From the NCBI GenBank assembly GCA_014529385.2, contig CM043951.1, positions 110,753,469 through 110,817,468 of the forward strand: a DNA stretch of 64,000 nucleotides, read 5' to 3'. The position numbers were made by a program, and so were the translations under genes. The notes under the pieces are model-generated. The model saw nothing but the letters and a program-made list of their open reading frames with translations, ran no database searches and was not told the DNA's origin. Below, piece after piece: positions 36,723 to 49,373 of the stretch (positions are counted from its first letter, which is position 1; each line of letters opens with the position of its first letter). Source of the DNA: Adiantum capillus-veneris (taxonomy: Eukaryota; Streptophyta; Polypodiopsida; Polypodiales; Pteridaceae).

Positions 36723-37396
36723 TGTAACAGACTTGGACACTCCAAGTCAAGAATCAATCACGACAGCACGAAATAACCACTTCAAAACAGTTCACAGTTC
36801 ACAATAGATTTGCACTTGCCCGGCGGAATTCCGTGCCTAGAGATATTGGCCCCAAAGATTGGCGCCCCTTTCGGTATTTCTTTATGTATTAATCAGTTCA
36901 AAGTACAAGAGAGTGGTTTGGGTTTCACTCTCGGACTCTGCGTCCAGATGCTCTGCAGAGTGTGAACCCTCACCACTTATTTAAAGTTTTACAAAGGTTG
37001 CCAAAAGCAAAGCCCCAAAAGCGTCAAATCAAAAGCCTAAATAAAAGCAAAGGCTCTCTCTTCTCTCTCAAACTCTCTTGAGTTTTCAAATAAAGCAAAA
37101 GCTATTTTCTTCTCTCTTCCTTGCAATTTGCGTAGAGCAAAAAACAGCCCAGTGCAAAATTCGCCGAAATTTACGGGAATCTGCCACGTCATCAGGCTTG
37201 CGCTTTTTCGGGATTCCCTGTTGTCCTTTTCGGGTTAGGGTTAGGGTTTCTGGCAAGTTTGAGGGTTTGCAAGTTTTAGGGTTAGGGTTTCTGGCAGATT
37301 TTAGGGTTTGTAGGTTTTAGGGTTAGGGTTTTCAGCAGCTGTGAGGGTTAGGGTTTCCCGCATGCTCTCGGGCAGACACGTCATCACTTTGTGACA
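36723..37396 (-). repeat. A3 3' LTR with expanded telomere-like array
   Basis: 674 bp. U3 (37230-37360) has many TTAGGG/TTAGGGTTT words, far more than A1 or A2. Shares GAAATACCGAAAGGGGCGCC (as reverse complement near 36860). Confidence 0.9.
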
Positions 37397-39474
37397 TACC
37401 CCCCTCTTGAAAGCATTGTAATCGCCCTCAATTACGCCTGCAAAATAGACAGAGGCCACAAACCGTCTTAGCAGACACTGACTGTTAGTACCTACATACG
37501 AGGAACACACATCTAGCACATGTACCAATCGACAGTCACATCACACGACATCACAGAACATCACTAGACATCAGAGGACCAATCGCATCTAGATCCAATC
37601 GGGACCTCATCGATGTCCGATTGACTAACCCCTATTGCAACCATGTCTATTCGAGATCAATCAGACCAAAATGCTGCAGTCATTTCGTCTATCAATTCCT
37701 GCACTTCAAAGAAGTCAAGAACAAATCAGTATCATAATCAGGACTTCCATTTCATAAAGTCATCCAGCAGAATACTGTCAGCCCTGAGTATCCCTGAAGC
37801 TCAAAGAGACATCAGTGACTTTAGTATCAAAGAGACATCAGTGACTTTAGTATCAAAATCCAGGCATCTGTTGACAAAGGAGCGGAGTGACTCCCCTCTT
37901 GTGGATCTCACTGCACCATATCTCCGGCCAAGCTGAATTCTGGGTTCCATTTGGAGTAGGCTATGCTAAACTAAAAGCATCGAGGTAAAGTTTCACAATC
38001 CGAGGAGTATTTGCTAGTTCCTCCTCCTCCATCCACTTCGCATCAAATGCAAGATAGTTCTTGAACTTAACCAAGAACCGCCTTTGGACTTTACCTTTCT
38101 TTGTATCCTTATGTGCCAAAATCTGTTCAGGAACAAGGATCTCCTTGTTTCCTTCCACTTCGGGTTGCTCATTAGGCTCCCCATTATCAGACACATCACC
38201 TTTAAAAGGTTTTAAGAGACTCACATGAAATGCATTGTGAATCCTCCAAGTATCAGGCAGTTTCAGTCGGAAGGAGACATCATTTATCTTTTCAGTGATC
38301 TGGAAAGGTCCGTAGTATTGCATACTAAGCTTTGAGAAAAGCCTCTCCTTTCCCTTTTTCTTTCTTAGGCGTGCCTTCTCAAAACGTAAGAGCACCCAAT
38401 CATCCTTCTTCAATTTCAAGTCGCGACGATGGCGATCCACTGCCTTTTTCTGTCATTCTTGAGATTTTTTCAAAGTCTTACGAACCTTGGCAAAAGCCAT
38501 ATCTAAGTCTTGCGTATATTCATCCGCTTCAAAAATCTTATCTTTCGTGCTTAGGAAGGGTGGAACCTTCGCAGCACCTTCAACAATCTCAAATGGCGCC
38601 TTCCCCGTCGAAGAGTGTATCGTGTTATTGTAGGCAAATTCCACCAAAGGTAGGTACTTTTCCCATTGAGTCTTCTGATCCGAGATATAAGACCTCAATA
38701 GATCTAGAACCATGAATTGGCAATCTTAGATTGCCCGTTAGTCTGCGGGTGGAACGATGATGAGAACTGCAACCGCTTGCCAATGTTCTCCCAAATTGCC
38801 TTCCAAAACAAACTCGTAAATCTAGGGTCTCTGTCGGAGACAATCGTCTCAGGCATGCCATGTAATCTGAAAATCTGGGCCACAAACAGTCTCGCTAAGC
38901 GATCCACCTTGACTGTTTTCTTCACTGGAATGAAATGAGCCTGTTTGCTAAATCTGTCAATAGCAGTCCAGATACCATTGTGACCACTCTGTGTTCTCGG
39001 GAGATCAAAAATAAAATCCATTGCAATACTTTCCCAGGGGCGGGTGGGTATGGGTAAAGGCTGTAACAATCCTTGTGCTTTATGCCTGTCAAACTTGACC
39101 TTCTGGCATACTAAGCAATTGTGCTCAAACTCTTCCACATCCTTTTTGAGTCTCGGCCAAAAGAAGTATCTCTCTACCCCTTTCATGTTGGTAGCAATGC
39201 CGCGGTGACCCGTAAAAGGTGGACAGTGGCATTCAGTCATAACCTTTTCCCTCAACGGCTGTGTAACACACAACATGGTTTTTCTCATCAAGTAGCCATC
39301 TCGAATGGAGTATCCTGCTACTGTCTCCCCATCCCATATCCGTGTGAAAACGTCTGCAAAATTTGTATCTGTGGCATACTGGTCGACCATATCCTCGAAG
39401 CTCCTATGATGTATCACGGAAATAGCCAGTATCCTCGAAGCTCCTATGATGCTCCGAGTAGGTAATGCCGCCAT
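37397..39474 (-). pseudogene. A3 3' leader, chromodomain and integrase
   Basis: PPT at 37399-37408, a leader to 37960, then coding. The C-terminus 37961-38440 keeps GPF and a full-length chromodomain ([37 protein letters not shown]). The integrase core is at 38453-39474: zinc motif GHRGIAT, first Asp in MDFIFDLP, second in VSDRDPRF; at the catalytic Glu position it reads GQSKIAN, so Glu is replaced by Lys. A frameshift separates the core from the C-terminal part. The best-preserved family A integrase here, but inactive by that substitution. Confidence 0.85.
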
Positions 39475-40460
39475 TGAGTAAGAGCATGGATAACCGCCAA
39501 AAGCTCTTTCTCATAAATCTGTGCTGTCATTTCTCGCCTTGAGAACAATCGGCTCTCGTAAGCAATGACATGGCCTTCTTGCATTAAGACCGCACCTAGA
39601 CTACGACTACAAGCATCACAATATACTTCAAATGACTTTGTAAGTCCGACAAAGTCAAAACTGGTCGTGTAGTCAATTTCTCTTTCAATGTCTGAAAGGC
39701 AGTTACCTCTGTGGGTCCCCACGAGAAAGGGACTCCTTTATGTGTCAAGATATGCAAAGGGGAAACAACCTCTGCAAACTTTCGAATGAACCGCCTGTAG
39801 TACGAACACGGTCCCAAGAAGATTCTAACTTCATGGACATTCTTCAAATCGGACGAATCACGGATCCATTTGCACTCCTGCTGCTGAGACAATGTGTCCC
39901 AAAAAGTGTATCTCTGAAGCAGATAATCTTTGTGTTCTGCCTCATTCTTGGAGAAAACGATGATATTGTCAAAGAAAGTACCAACATATAGCTTGTACTC
40001 TCAAAAAATTATGTCCATCATCCGGATAAATGTCGCAGGAGCATTGGTTAAGCCAAAAGGAATCACCAAAAACTCAAATAACCCAAAAGTCGTCCAAAAA
40101 GCTGTCTTGTAGACGTCTCCCGGCGCGATTCTGATGTGATGATATCCACTCTTCAAAAATCTGTTCAGTATATCATCGATCCTAGGAATCGGAAATCTGT
40201 TCTTGATGGTGATTTTGTTGAGAGCTCTATAATCGATGCATATTCACCAAGATCCGTCATTCTCCAAAACCAACAACATTGGAGAGCAATACGGTGAAGT
40301 ACTAGGCTGGACAAGACCCTTTTGCAAGAGGTCTTTCACTTGGTCATAATCTCTTCATTCTGTGCTCGGCTCACACGGTAAGGTGGCCAGTTCGGTGGTG
40401 TGCTTCCATGTATCAGATCAATGGTATGATCTTCAGGCGCTCTAAAAAGCAATCGGCATG
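39444..40460 (-). pseudogene. A3 RNase H and RT, deleted and shifted
   Basis: RNase H (YCDACSRSLGAVLMQ, YEKELLAVIHAL) is joined by deletion to the integrase spacer. A repeated CGAAGCTCCTATGATG (about 39397 and 39436) marks that junction. RT has the C-terminal FLGPCSYYRRFIRKF but lost a block near 39860. Palm sequences to 40460 are in several frames. Confidence 0.75.
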
Positions 40461-41985
40461 AGTGTGGAGAAAAATCTTGGCGTTCTTTTGTTCAGGTCAC
40501 AACATAATCGACCTTTATACATCGATCAGTTCTCTCCGAAAAGAATTAGTAAAGAAACTGAAGTTCATCAAGTACAATCTCTGAGCCCTTCATTTGTCGA
40601 AGTCGCTTTCTCGGCCCGGTAGTCAACCACGGCGAAGTTCTTGTGGTATCAAGGGATTCCGAGTAGAACGTCACTCGCGTGCCCTGAACACCCCTGTCAT
40701 TGCAAACGAAGTTTGCCAATGCTCGTTGTAATGGCAACATCTCGTCCGGGTGCCAATCGAACTACCTTCGCCTGTGACCTCAGCCTATCGGGCGTAATTC
40801 CAAATCGAGCCGCCAATTCCAAGTGAAAAGAAGTTGGCCTTGGCTCCTTCAAAATAGCTTCTTGATCCTTCACTTTGCCCTAAAAGTGGCAAAGTTTGTA
40901 CTTTCATTCATTTGATTCGGTTCAGGTCCCACGCCTTTTCTGCCACGTCTCTCAGCTGCTTTAGAACTTTCTGGCCTTTCTTCATCTTGTTCATTCGGTG
41001 CCTTATTAGGACACTTTGCGGAGATACGTCCATGTTCCCCGCATCCAAAGCACTTCCCCTTCCTGACGAAGTGAGCTCTCTCCTCAAGAGTAAGCTTGGG
41101 TCGTGCATCCTTCTTTTCTGGGTTGCTCTTTCTCATTCTACTTTCATTCGTTGAAGTCTGTTCGGCTTGTTGTGTCATGACCTCATCGGTGGGGTAGGTC
41201 AGACTGCCAGAGTGAATGGCAAAGCCCCGTTTCACATGACTCATCAACTCCTGAATAGAAGTTGACTTCTGTTCCAAGCAGTGATCTCAGATCTCTGTAG
41301 GTAGACCCAATGTAAACCACTCAATCTGTTCTCTGAATGAGGTCTTCTTGAATGAAGAGGCGGGTAGAAAAGAGCTCCAGAATCTCTCGCAATAAGCATC
41401 CATTGTATCTCTCTTGGTCATCCGAAGATGGTTCCAAGCAGCTCGTATATCGCGTTCATACTCTTGCGTCAGCCAAGAAGAAATAAGAAGCTTCTTAAAT
41501 TTCAGCCATTTAACTGGCGTAGTCTTGTTTAAAAAAGTGTGGACCACCAAGTTCGAGCATTCCCCTTAAAATAAGAGGCAGCTCTCCGAATCTTGGAGTG
41601 CTATGAGTAGCGTCCTCCCGCGAAAGCGATGTCAAACTGCTGTATAAAAGACAAAGCCTTCAAAGCATCTTTGTATCCTGAAAAAGTGTCAAATTTAATG
41701 GACTGTCCACCTTCCTTAAACTCTCGGACTTTCTTGCTTTTGTCTTCCTAGAAAGTCGTACTAGTTGGCTTTATAAAATTTCTTCTTGTTGCATAAAAGT
41801 TGCCGTCATCAGAGTCTGAACTGTCTGTAGACGAGTCCTTTGTAGAACTGTCACTCACTGGGCGAGATTTAGACTTCTTTGCCTTTCTGAAGCGTTGTTT
41901 CTTGCTTCGCTTTTTGCCTTTTCTGTCTTCTTCGCTCGAATCTGAAGAGCTAGAAGAAGTGTCAGAAGAAGAAGAAGAACTGGGT
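40461..41985 (-). pseudogene. A3 protease and Gag (part)
   Basis: The protease region near 40835 reads YFEGAKANFFS (no Asp). Zinc knuckle: CFGCGEHGRISAKC (about 41020-41060), where the His is Arg. Gag domain 41170-41740 with LGLPTEI and DLKEYERD-type motifs, then Ser- and Lys-rich sequence up to the A4 insertion at 41986. Confidence 0.75.
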
Positions 41986-41990
41986 ACTCC

Positions 41991-42946
41991 TTAAACAGAC
42001 TTGGACACTCCAAGTCAAGAATCAATCACGACAGCACCAAATAACCACTTCAAAACAATTCACAGGTCACAATAGATTTGCACTGGCGCAACGGAGTTCC
42101 GTGCCTAGAGATATTGGCCCCAAAGACTAGCGCCCCTTTCGGTATTTCGTTATGTATTAATCAATGCTCAAAGTACAAGAGAGCGGTTAAGGCTTTCACT
42201 CTCAGACTCTGCGTCCAGTTGCTCTTTAGAGTGAACCCAAAACCACTTATTTAAAGTTCTTACAAGGGATGCCAAAAGCAGAGCCCCAAAAGCTTCTAGA
42301 CAAAAGCAAACTGTTTCTCTCACAAACCCTCTTTAGGGCTTTAATCAAAATAAAGCAATGGAACTCTCTCTCTATCTCTCTAGCTCAAGCATCTGGTCCA
42401 AAATCAAAGCCAAAAAGCTGCCAGCGTAAATCACAAAAATCCGTACAACCTGCCACGTCATCAGCCATCGCAAAACGCAGAAATCTGCCTGCTACCCATA
42501 GGGTTAGGGTTAGGTTTTTTGCAGTTTTAGGGTTAGGGTTTCCAGAATTAGGGTTGCAGGTTTTAGCGTTAGGGTTTCCAGAATTAGGGTTTCAGCAGTT
42601 AGGGTTTCTGGCAGAAATTAGGGTTAGGGTTTTTTCTCTCGGGCAGCCACGTCATCACTTTGTGACAGTTTAGGCCCCTCGGCCACATCTGTAAGTTGGC
42701 TCCATTCTTTAGGCTTTGATACATCAATAGTTTGTTACATTCAGCGTCGTAAAATCCGCCGCAAAACTCGGAAATCCGTATTGCTTCCACGTGGCATTTC
42801 TGCCGCCCCATTTAGGGTTTCAGCCAGCAGTTAGGTTTAGGGTTTCCAGAATTAGGGTTTTTGCAGATTAGGGTTTCTGACAGAAATTAGGTTTTGCAGG
42901 TTTTAGGGTTTTTGCTCTCGGTAGCCACATTATCACTTTGTGACAT
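41991..42946 (-). repeat. A4 3' LTR, compound
   Basis: First part (41991-42667) ends TTTGTGACA like a complete LTR. Instead of a polypurine tract, another 279 bp of LTR-like sequence follows, ending again TTTGTGACA at 42946, then TA and CCCCCCTCTT. Both parts carry telomere-like TTAGGG words. Confidence 0.7.
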
Positions 42947-43559
42947 ACCCCCCTCTTGAAAGCATTCTAATCACCCTCGATTACGCCTGCAAAACAGACA
43001 GAGGCCATAAACCGTCTTAGCAGACACTGACTGTTAGTACCTACGTACTAGGAACACACATCTAGCACATATACCAATCGACAGTCACATCACATGACAT
43101 CACAGGACATCACATGACATTCAACATTCAATCGGATCTTAGACCATGATTTATCAGCAATGTAGCTAGCAATCGCACCTAGATCCAATCGGGACCTCAT
43201 CGATGTCCGGTTGACTAACCCCTATTACAACCATGTCTATTCGAGATCAATCAGACCAAAATGCTGCAGTCATTTCGTCTATCAGTTCCTGCACTTTAAA
43301 GAAGCCAAGAAGAAATCAGTATCATAATCAGGAATTCCATTTCATAAAGTCATACAGTAGGATACTGTCAGCTTTCAGTAGAATACTGTCAGCTTTCAGT
43401 ATCCCTGAAGCTCAAAGAGCCATCAATGACTCTAGTATCTAAATCAAGGCATCTGTTGACAAAGAAGCGGAGTGACTCCCCTCTTGTGCATCCCACTGCA
43501 CCAGATCTCCGGCCAAGCTCAATTCTGGGTTCCATTTGGAGTAGGCTATGCTAAACCAA

Positions 43560-44425
43560 AAGCATCGAGGTAAAGTTTCACAATTGGAGGAGTATCTGCT
43601 AGGTCCTCCTCCTCCATCCGCTTCGCATCTAATGCGGGATAGTTCTTGAACTTAACCAAGAACCGCCTTCGGACTTTACCTTTATTCTTTGTATCCTTAT
43701 GTGCCAAAATCTGTTAAAAAACAAGGATCTCCTCGTTTACTTCCACTTGGGGTTGCTCATCAGGCTCCCCATCATCGGGCACATCACCTTTAAAAGGTTT
43801 CAAGAGACTCACATGAAATGCATTGTGAATCCTCCAAGTATCAGGCAGTTTGAGTCGGAAGGAGACATCATTTATCTTTTCAGTGGTCCGTAGTATCGCA
43901 TACTAAGCTTTGGAAAAAGCCTCTCCTTTCCCTTTTTCTTTCTCAGGCATGCCTTCTCAAAACGTAAGAGCACCCAATCATCCTCCTTCAATTTCAAGTC
44001 GCGACGATGGCAATCCGCTGCCTTTTTCTGTCATTCTTGAGACTTCTGCAAAGTCTTGCGAACCTTGGCAAAAGCCGTATCTAAGTCTTGCGTATATTCA
44101 TCCGCTTCAAAATCTTATCTTTCGTGCTTAGGAAGGGTGGAATCTTCGTAGCCCTTCAACAATCTCGAATGGCGCCTTTCCCGTCGAAGAGTGTATCGTG
44201 TTATTGTGGGCAAATTCCACCAAAGGTAGGTACTTTTCCCAGTGAGGCTTCTGATCTAAGATATAAGACTTCAATAAATCTAGAATCACTTAATTTGCAA
44301 TCTCAGATTGCCCATCAGTCTACAGGTGGAACGATGACGAGAACTGCAACCGCGTGCCAATGTTCTCCCAAATTGCCTTCCAAAACAAACTCGTAAATCT
44401 GGGGTCCCTGTCAGAGACAATCGTC
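43560..44425 (-). pseudogene. A4 integrase C-terminal region and chromodomain remnant
   Basis: Chromodomain and GPF region 43560-43930 with a deletion at the GPF strand (near 43887), then NNTIHSSTGK (about 44200) and SDRDPRFTSLFW (about 44390). In several frames. Confidence 0.7.
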
Positions 44426-45574
44426 TCAGGCATGCCATGTAATCTGAAGATTTGGGCCACAAACAGTCTCGCTAAGTGATCCGGCTTGACTGATTTTTTC
44501 ACTGGATGAAATGAGCCTGTTTGCTATATCTGTCAATAACAGTCTAGATACCATTGTAACCACTTTATGTTCTCGGGAGATCAAAAATGAAATCCATTGC
44601 AATACTTTCCTAGGGGCGGGTGGGTATGGGTAAAGGCTGTAACAATCCCTGTGCCTTATGCCTGCCTTGACCTTCTGGCATACTAAGCAACTGCGCACAA
44701 ACTCTTCCGCATCCTTTTTGAGTCTCGGCCAAAAGAAGTATCTCTCTACCCCTTTCATGGTGGTAGCAATGCCGCGGTGACCCGTAAAAGGTGGACAGTG
44801 GCATTCAGTGATAACCTTTTCCCTCAATGGCTGTGTAACGCACAACATGGTTTTTCTCATCAAGTAGCCTTCCCGAATGGAGTATCCTGCTACTGTCTCC
44901 CCATCCCGTATCCGTGTGAAAACGTATGCAAAATTTGTATCTGTGGCATATCGGTCGACCATATCCTCGAAGCTCCTATGATGGATCCTGGAAATAGCCA
45001 GAACCAACGGTTTTCGAGACAAAGCATCTGCCACCATATTCTTTTGTCCGTGCACATGGACAATCTGGAAGTGAAACTGTGACAAGATGTTCGCCCACCA
45101 CATTTGCTTTTCCAAAAGCTGCTTCTGTGACAAGAAGTAGCGCAAACTCTGATGGTCTGTAAAGACAGTAAAATCCGCTCCGAGTAGGTAATGCCGCCAC
45201 TGAGTAAGAGCATGGATAACCGCCAAAAGCTCTTTCTCATAAATCTGTCTTGTCATCTCTGGCCTTGAGAACAATCGGCTCTCGTAAGCAATGACATGGC
45301 CTTCTTGCATTAAGACCGCACCCAGACTACGACCACAAGCATCACAATATACATCAAATGACTTCTTCAAGTCCGGCAAAGTCAAAACTGGTCCCGTAGT
45401 CAATTTCTCTTTCAATGTCTGAAAGGCAGTCACCTCTGTGGATCCCCACGAGAAAGGGACTCCTTTCTGTGTCAAGATATGCAAAGGGGAAGCAACCTCT
45501 GCAAACTTTCGAATGAACAGCCTGTAGTACGAACACAGTCCCAAGAAGCTTCGACATTCTTCAAATCGGGCCAA
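44426..45574 (-). pseudogene. A4 RT end, RNase H, integrase start (382-aa open frame)
   Basis: The longest family A open frame. FLGLCSYYRLFIRKFAEV (RT thumb), YCDACGRSLGAVLMQ and YEKELLAVIHALTQWRHYLLG (RNase H), TDHQSLRYFLSQKQ, then the integrase zinc region HCPPFTGHRGIATTMKG and SCLVCQKVK. After KVK the catalytic core is missing and unrelated frames follow. Confidence 0.85.
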
Positions 45575-46300
45575 TTACGAATAGTCTCTATCTTGGCCGG
45601 ATCCATTTGCACTCCTGCTGCTGAGACAATGTGTCCCAAAAAGTGTATCTCTGGTAGGAAAAAATCACTTTTCTTTGCATTAATCACTAACTTGTGATCT
45701 CATAATCCCTGAAAGACCTGAAGCAGATAATCTCTGTGTTCTGCCTCATTCTTGGAGAAAACAATGATGTCGTCAAAGAAAGTGCCAACAAATAGCCTGT
45801 ACTCTCGAAAAATCCTATCCATCATACGGTTAAATGTCGCGGGAGCATTAGTTAAGCCAAAAGGCATTCACCAAAACCTCAAATAACCCAAAAGTCGTCC
45901 GAAAAGCTGTCTTGTAGACGTCTTCCGGCGCGATTCTGATGTGATGATATCCACTCTTTAGATTAATGCTGCTGAAGCACGAGAATCCCTGTAATCTGTC
46001 GAGTATATTATCGATCCTAGGAATCGAAAATCTGTTCTTGATGGTGCTTTTGTTGAGAGCTCTATAATCGATGCACATTCTCCAAGATCCGTCTTTCTTC
46101 AAAACCAACACCACTGGAGAGCAATACGGTGAAGTACTAGGTTGGACAAGACCCTTTTCCAAGAGGTCTTTCACTTGGTTCATAATCTCTTCATTCTGTG
46201 CTCTGCTCACACGGTAAGGTGGCCGGTTCCGTAGTGTGCTTCTAGGTATCAGATCGATAGTATGATCTTGAAGCCCTCGAAAAGCAATCGGCATGAGTGT
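45575..46300 (-). pseudogene. A4 reverse transcriptase
   Basis: 45848-46294 holds [40 protein letters not shown] and [12 protein letters not shown]; the FDD region follows near 45765-45790 and FLGHIVSAAGVQ near 45620. Frameshift at about 45860. Confidence 0.8.
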
Positions 46301-47391
46301 GGAGAAAAATCTTGGCGTTCCTTTGTTTAGGGCAAAACATATTCAACCTTTATCCATCGTTCAATTCTCTCCCAAAAGAATGGGTAAAGAAACTGAAGTT
46401 CATCAAGTACAATCTTTGAGCCCTTCATTTGTCAAAGTCACTTTCTCGGCCCGGTAGTTAACCACGGCGTAGTTCTTGTGGTACCAAGGGATTCCGAGTA
46501 GAACGTCACTCGCGTGCCCTGAACACCCCTGTCATTGCAAACGAAGTTTGCCAATGCTCGGTGTAATGGCAACATCCCGTCCGGGTGCCAATCAAACTAC
46601 CTCCGCCTGTGGCCTCAGCTTGTCGGGCGTAATTCTAAATCGAGCCGCCAATTCCAAGTGAAAAGAAGTTGTCCTTGGCGCCTTCAAAAGAGCTTCCTAA
46701 TCCTTCACTTTGCCCTAAAAGCGGAAAAGTTTGTACTTTCATTCATTTGATTCGGTTTAGGTTCCACGCCATGTGGTACCAGTTCTGCTTTTTATCTGCC
46801 TTTTCTGCCACGTCTCTCAGCTGCTTTAGAACTTTCTGGCCTTTCTTCATCTTGTTCGGCTCGTTGTGTCATGACCTCATCGGTGGGGTAGGTTAGACTG
46901 CCAGAGTGAATGGCAAAGCCCCGTTTCGCATGACTCATCAACTCTTGAATAGAAGCTGACTTCTGTTCCAAGCAGTGATCTCGGATCTCTGTAGGTAGAC
47001 CCAAGGTAAACCGCTCAATCTGTTCTCTGAACGAGATCTTCTTGAATGAAGAGGCGGGTAGAAAAGAGCTCCAGAATATCTCACAGTAAGCATCCACTGT
47101 ATCTCTCTTGGTCATCCGAAGATGGTTCCAAGCAGCTTGTATATCGCGTTCATACTCTTGCGTCAACCTAGAAGAAATTAAAAGCTTCTTAAATTTCAGT
47201 CATGTAACTGCCGCAATTTTGTTTAAAAGAAGCGTGGACCACCAAGTTCGAGCATTCCCCGTAAAATAAGAGGCAGCTCTCCGAATCTTGGAGTGCTCTG
47301 AGTAGCGTCCTCCGGCGAAAGCGATGTCAAACTGCAAAAAAATCGTATCCTGAAAAATTGTCAAATTTGATCGACAAAAGCAGAGCCCCAA
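46301..47391 (-). pseudogene. A4 protease and Gag remnant
   Basis: The protease region near 46680 reads SFEGAKDNFFS, again without Asp. The zinc knuckle is deleted (TQRAEQ joins DEERPESSK near 46860). Gag domain 46792-47391 with FDIAFAGGRYSEHSKIRRAA and LGLPTEIRDHCLEQ. Confidence 0.75.
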
Positions 47392-47724
47392 AAGCTTCCA
47401 GTCAAAAGCAAACTGTTTCTCTCACAAACCCTCTTTAGGGCTTTAATCAAAATAAAGCAATGGAATTCTTTCTCTATGTCTCTAGCTTAAATTGCATAAC
47501 CAAAAGTTGAGATTTCAGCGCCGTAAAATCCACCGCAAAACCCGGAAATCCGTACTGTTGCCACGTGGCATTTTTGCCACCGAATTAGCGTTTCAGCCAC
47601 ATTTAGGGTTTCAGCCAGCAGTTAGGGTTAGGGTTTCCAGAATTAGGGTTATGGCAGAAATTAGGGTTTGCAGGTTTAAGGGTTTCTACTCTCGGTAGCC
47701 ACGTCATCACTTTGTGACAACTCC

Positions 47725-48229
47725 TTGAAATCGAACATGCTTCTTCTGTTTTGTTGCCTTTCTTCTGCTCTTTGCCGTGCTTTTTAGCTTTGTTTTGCGC
47801 GTCAAAAAGCTAAGCAATTCGTGCATCAACCACCTTTTCTAATTCCTTCTCTGGGTATTTCTTGTGAGCAGAAGGTTTCTTAAGAGCGAGTTTCGGGGGT
47901 GGTGTTGTGGTTTTCTGCCATTGCTCGTGCACTTCCTGAAAAGAAGTCTCGCTCATATATTTTGTCAATTTTGGGTCCTTCGCAAAACTAAGCATCATCT
48001 TTGTTGCATCGCCGATCAATTGACGATGCTTGATCTTTTGTTGCTCCGCCTGAGTAGGCCGAGGCGGGCCATATTCTCTGGCGGAATCTTCATTGTGATC
48101 CCTGTCCGCATCCCCGGATGCAGAGGGAGTCAATTGATCCTTGCGTGAAGCCATAGGTGCCGCAGAAAAAAAAAAAAATTGGGGATCGGATTTCCTGTAG
48201 AAGAGAAATCGGCCGTGCTCTGATACCAG
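47725..48229 (-). pseudogene. A3 Gag N-terminus and iMet primer site
   Basis: The ATG at 48154 (minus) gives MASRKDQLTPSASGDADRD, parallel to A2 Gag. It runs to DARIAQ near 47815, then joins the Ser-rich segment across A4. GCTCTGATACCA at 48217-48228 is the reverse complement of the iMet site. Confidence 0.85.
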
Positions 48230-48875
48230 TGTAACAGACTTGGACACTCGATGTCAAGAATCAATCACGACAGCACCAGATAACCACTTCAAAACAGTTC
48301 ACTGTTCACAATAGATTTGCACTGGCCCAATGGAGTTCCGTGCCTAGAGATATTGGCCCCAAAGACTGGCACCCCTTTCGGTATTTCTTTATGTATTAAT
48401 CAGTTCATAGTACAAGAGAGTGGTTCAGGTTTCACTCTCAGACTCTGCGTCCAAATGCTCTACAGTGTGTGAATCCTCACCACTTATTTAAAGTTTTACA
48501 AGGGTTGCCAAAAGCAGAGCCCCAAAGCGTCAAATCAAAAGCCTAAATAAAAGCAAAGCCTCTCTCTTCTCTCTCAAACTCTCTTGAGTTTTCAAATAAA
48601 GCTAAAGCTATTCTCTTCTCTTTTCCTTGCAATTTGCATAGAGCAAAAAACAGCTCAGCGCAAAATCCATCGCAATTTACGGAATTCTGCCACGTCATCA
48701 GACTTGCACTTTTCCGGGATTCCCTGTTTTCCTTTTAGGGTTAGGGTTAGGGTTTTTGGAAGGTTTTAGGGTTTGTAGGTTTTAGGGTTAGGGTTTCCAG
48801 AATTAGGGTTTTCAGCAGCAATCAAGGTTAGGTTTCCCGCATGCTCTCGGGCAGACACTTCATCACTTTGTGAGA
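48230..48875 (-). repeat. A3 5' LTR
   Basis: TGTAACAGACTTGG at 48230 to TTTGTGAGA at 48875; telomere-like words at 48735-48840. Partner of 36723-37396. Confidence 0.9.
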
Positions 48876-49082
48876 GTGAGACATCTCCCACTCCCTTGTA
48901 CTTTGAGCACAAATTAATACAAAAAGAAATACGGAAAGGGGCGCTAGTCTTTGGGGCCAATATCTCTAGGCACAGAACTCCGCCAGGCTGTGTCGAATAA
49001 AATGTGAATTGTGAACTGTTTTGAAGTGAATCTCTGCTGTGTCACGATAGAATCTTGACTTGGACTGTCCAAGTTTGTTACA
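48876..49082 (+). repeat. A5 3' LTR, second part
   Basis: GTGAG duplication (48876-48880), then the remaining LTR with GAAATACGGAAAGGGGCGC and the end CCAAGTTTGTTACA at 49082. Confidence 0.85.
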
Positions 49083-49373
49083 GGGAGTGCTCATGGAAGA
49101 GTGGCCATGAATCCTGGCTCAAAAACAACTGATGTAAATTTTTCTCTAGCCGAGCTAGAAACGCCCTCTTCTTTCGTCGTACCAAAAGCCGAGAAGCAAT
49201 CCGTGGCTGCCTGTGACTAATGACTCCTAGAAGTACCTCCCTCTAAAGTCGGGCTTTGGTTTCTCTGCACTCCTCACCATACCAACTATTTTGGGGTGTG
49301 CTCCCAGAATGTTGTCGTTGCCCAGGCTCAGTGTGTGGGTATGCCTCTGTTGCTGTATCCTGTAGTGTCTCTT
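49083..49373 (-). pseudogene. L1b LINE fragment, part 2 (endonuclease-RT linker)
   Basis: Homologous to L1a at about 31750-31990 (KKRAFLARL-type, then C-terminal endonuclease linker). Ends with the CTCTT duplication at 49369-49373, where a small LTR element inserted. RT is missing because the + strand gypsy LTR A5 adjoins at 49082. Confidence 0.75.

Larger units (their letters stand above)
41991..47719 (-). mobile_element. Ty3/gypsy chromovirus copy A4 inside A3 Gag
   Basis: Minus-strand element with target duplication ACTCC (41986-41990 and 47720-47724), inserted in the Ser-rich part of A3 Gag. The lower (3') LTR region is 41991-42946, compound and longer than usual; the upper LTR 47373-47719 is truncated and has lost the primer site. 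Internal order on minus: Gag 46792-47391, protease 46300-46790, RT 45472-46294, RNase H and integrase 44426-45574, integrase end 43560-44420, PPT 42949-42958. Non-functional. Confidence 0.85.
36723..48875 (-). mobile_element. Ty3/gypsy chromovirus copy A3, hosting A4
   Basis: Minus-strand element with 5' LTR 48230-48875, iMet primer site 48217-48228, Gag start 47725-48154, interruption by A4 (41991-47719), then the rest of Gag, protease, RT, RNase H and integrase 37961-41985, PPT 37399-37408 and 3' LTR 36723-37396. Target duplication GTGAG (36718-36722 and 48876-48880) lies in an A5 LTR. The terminal dinucleotide near 48875 has mutated (GA for CA). Coding parts carry deletions and stops. Confidence 0.9.

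Noticed and set aside
37230..37360. Interstitial telomere or chromosome end
   Set aside because: TTAGGG words are irregular and confined to gypsy LTRs.
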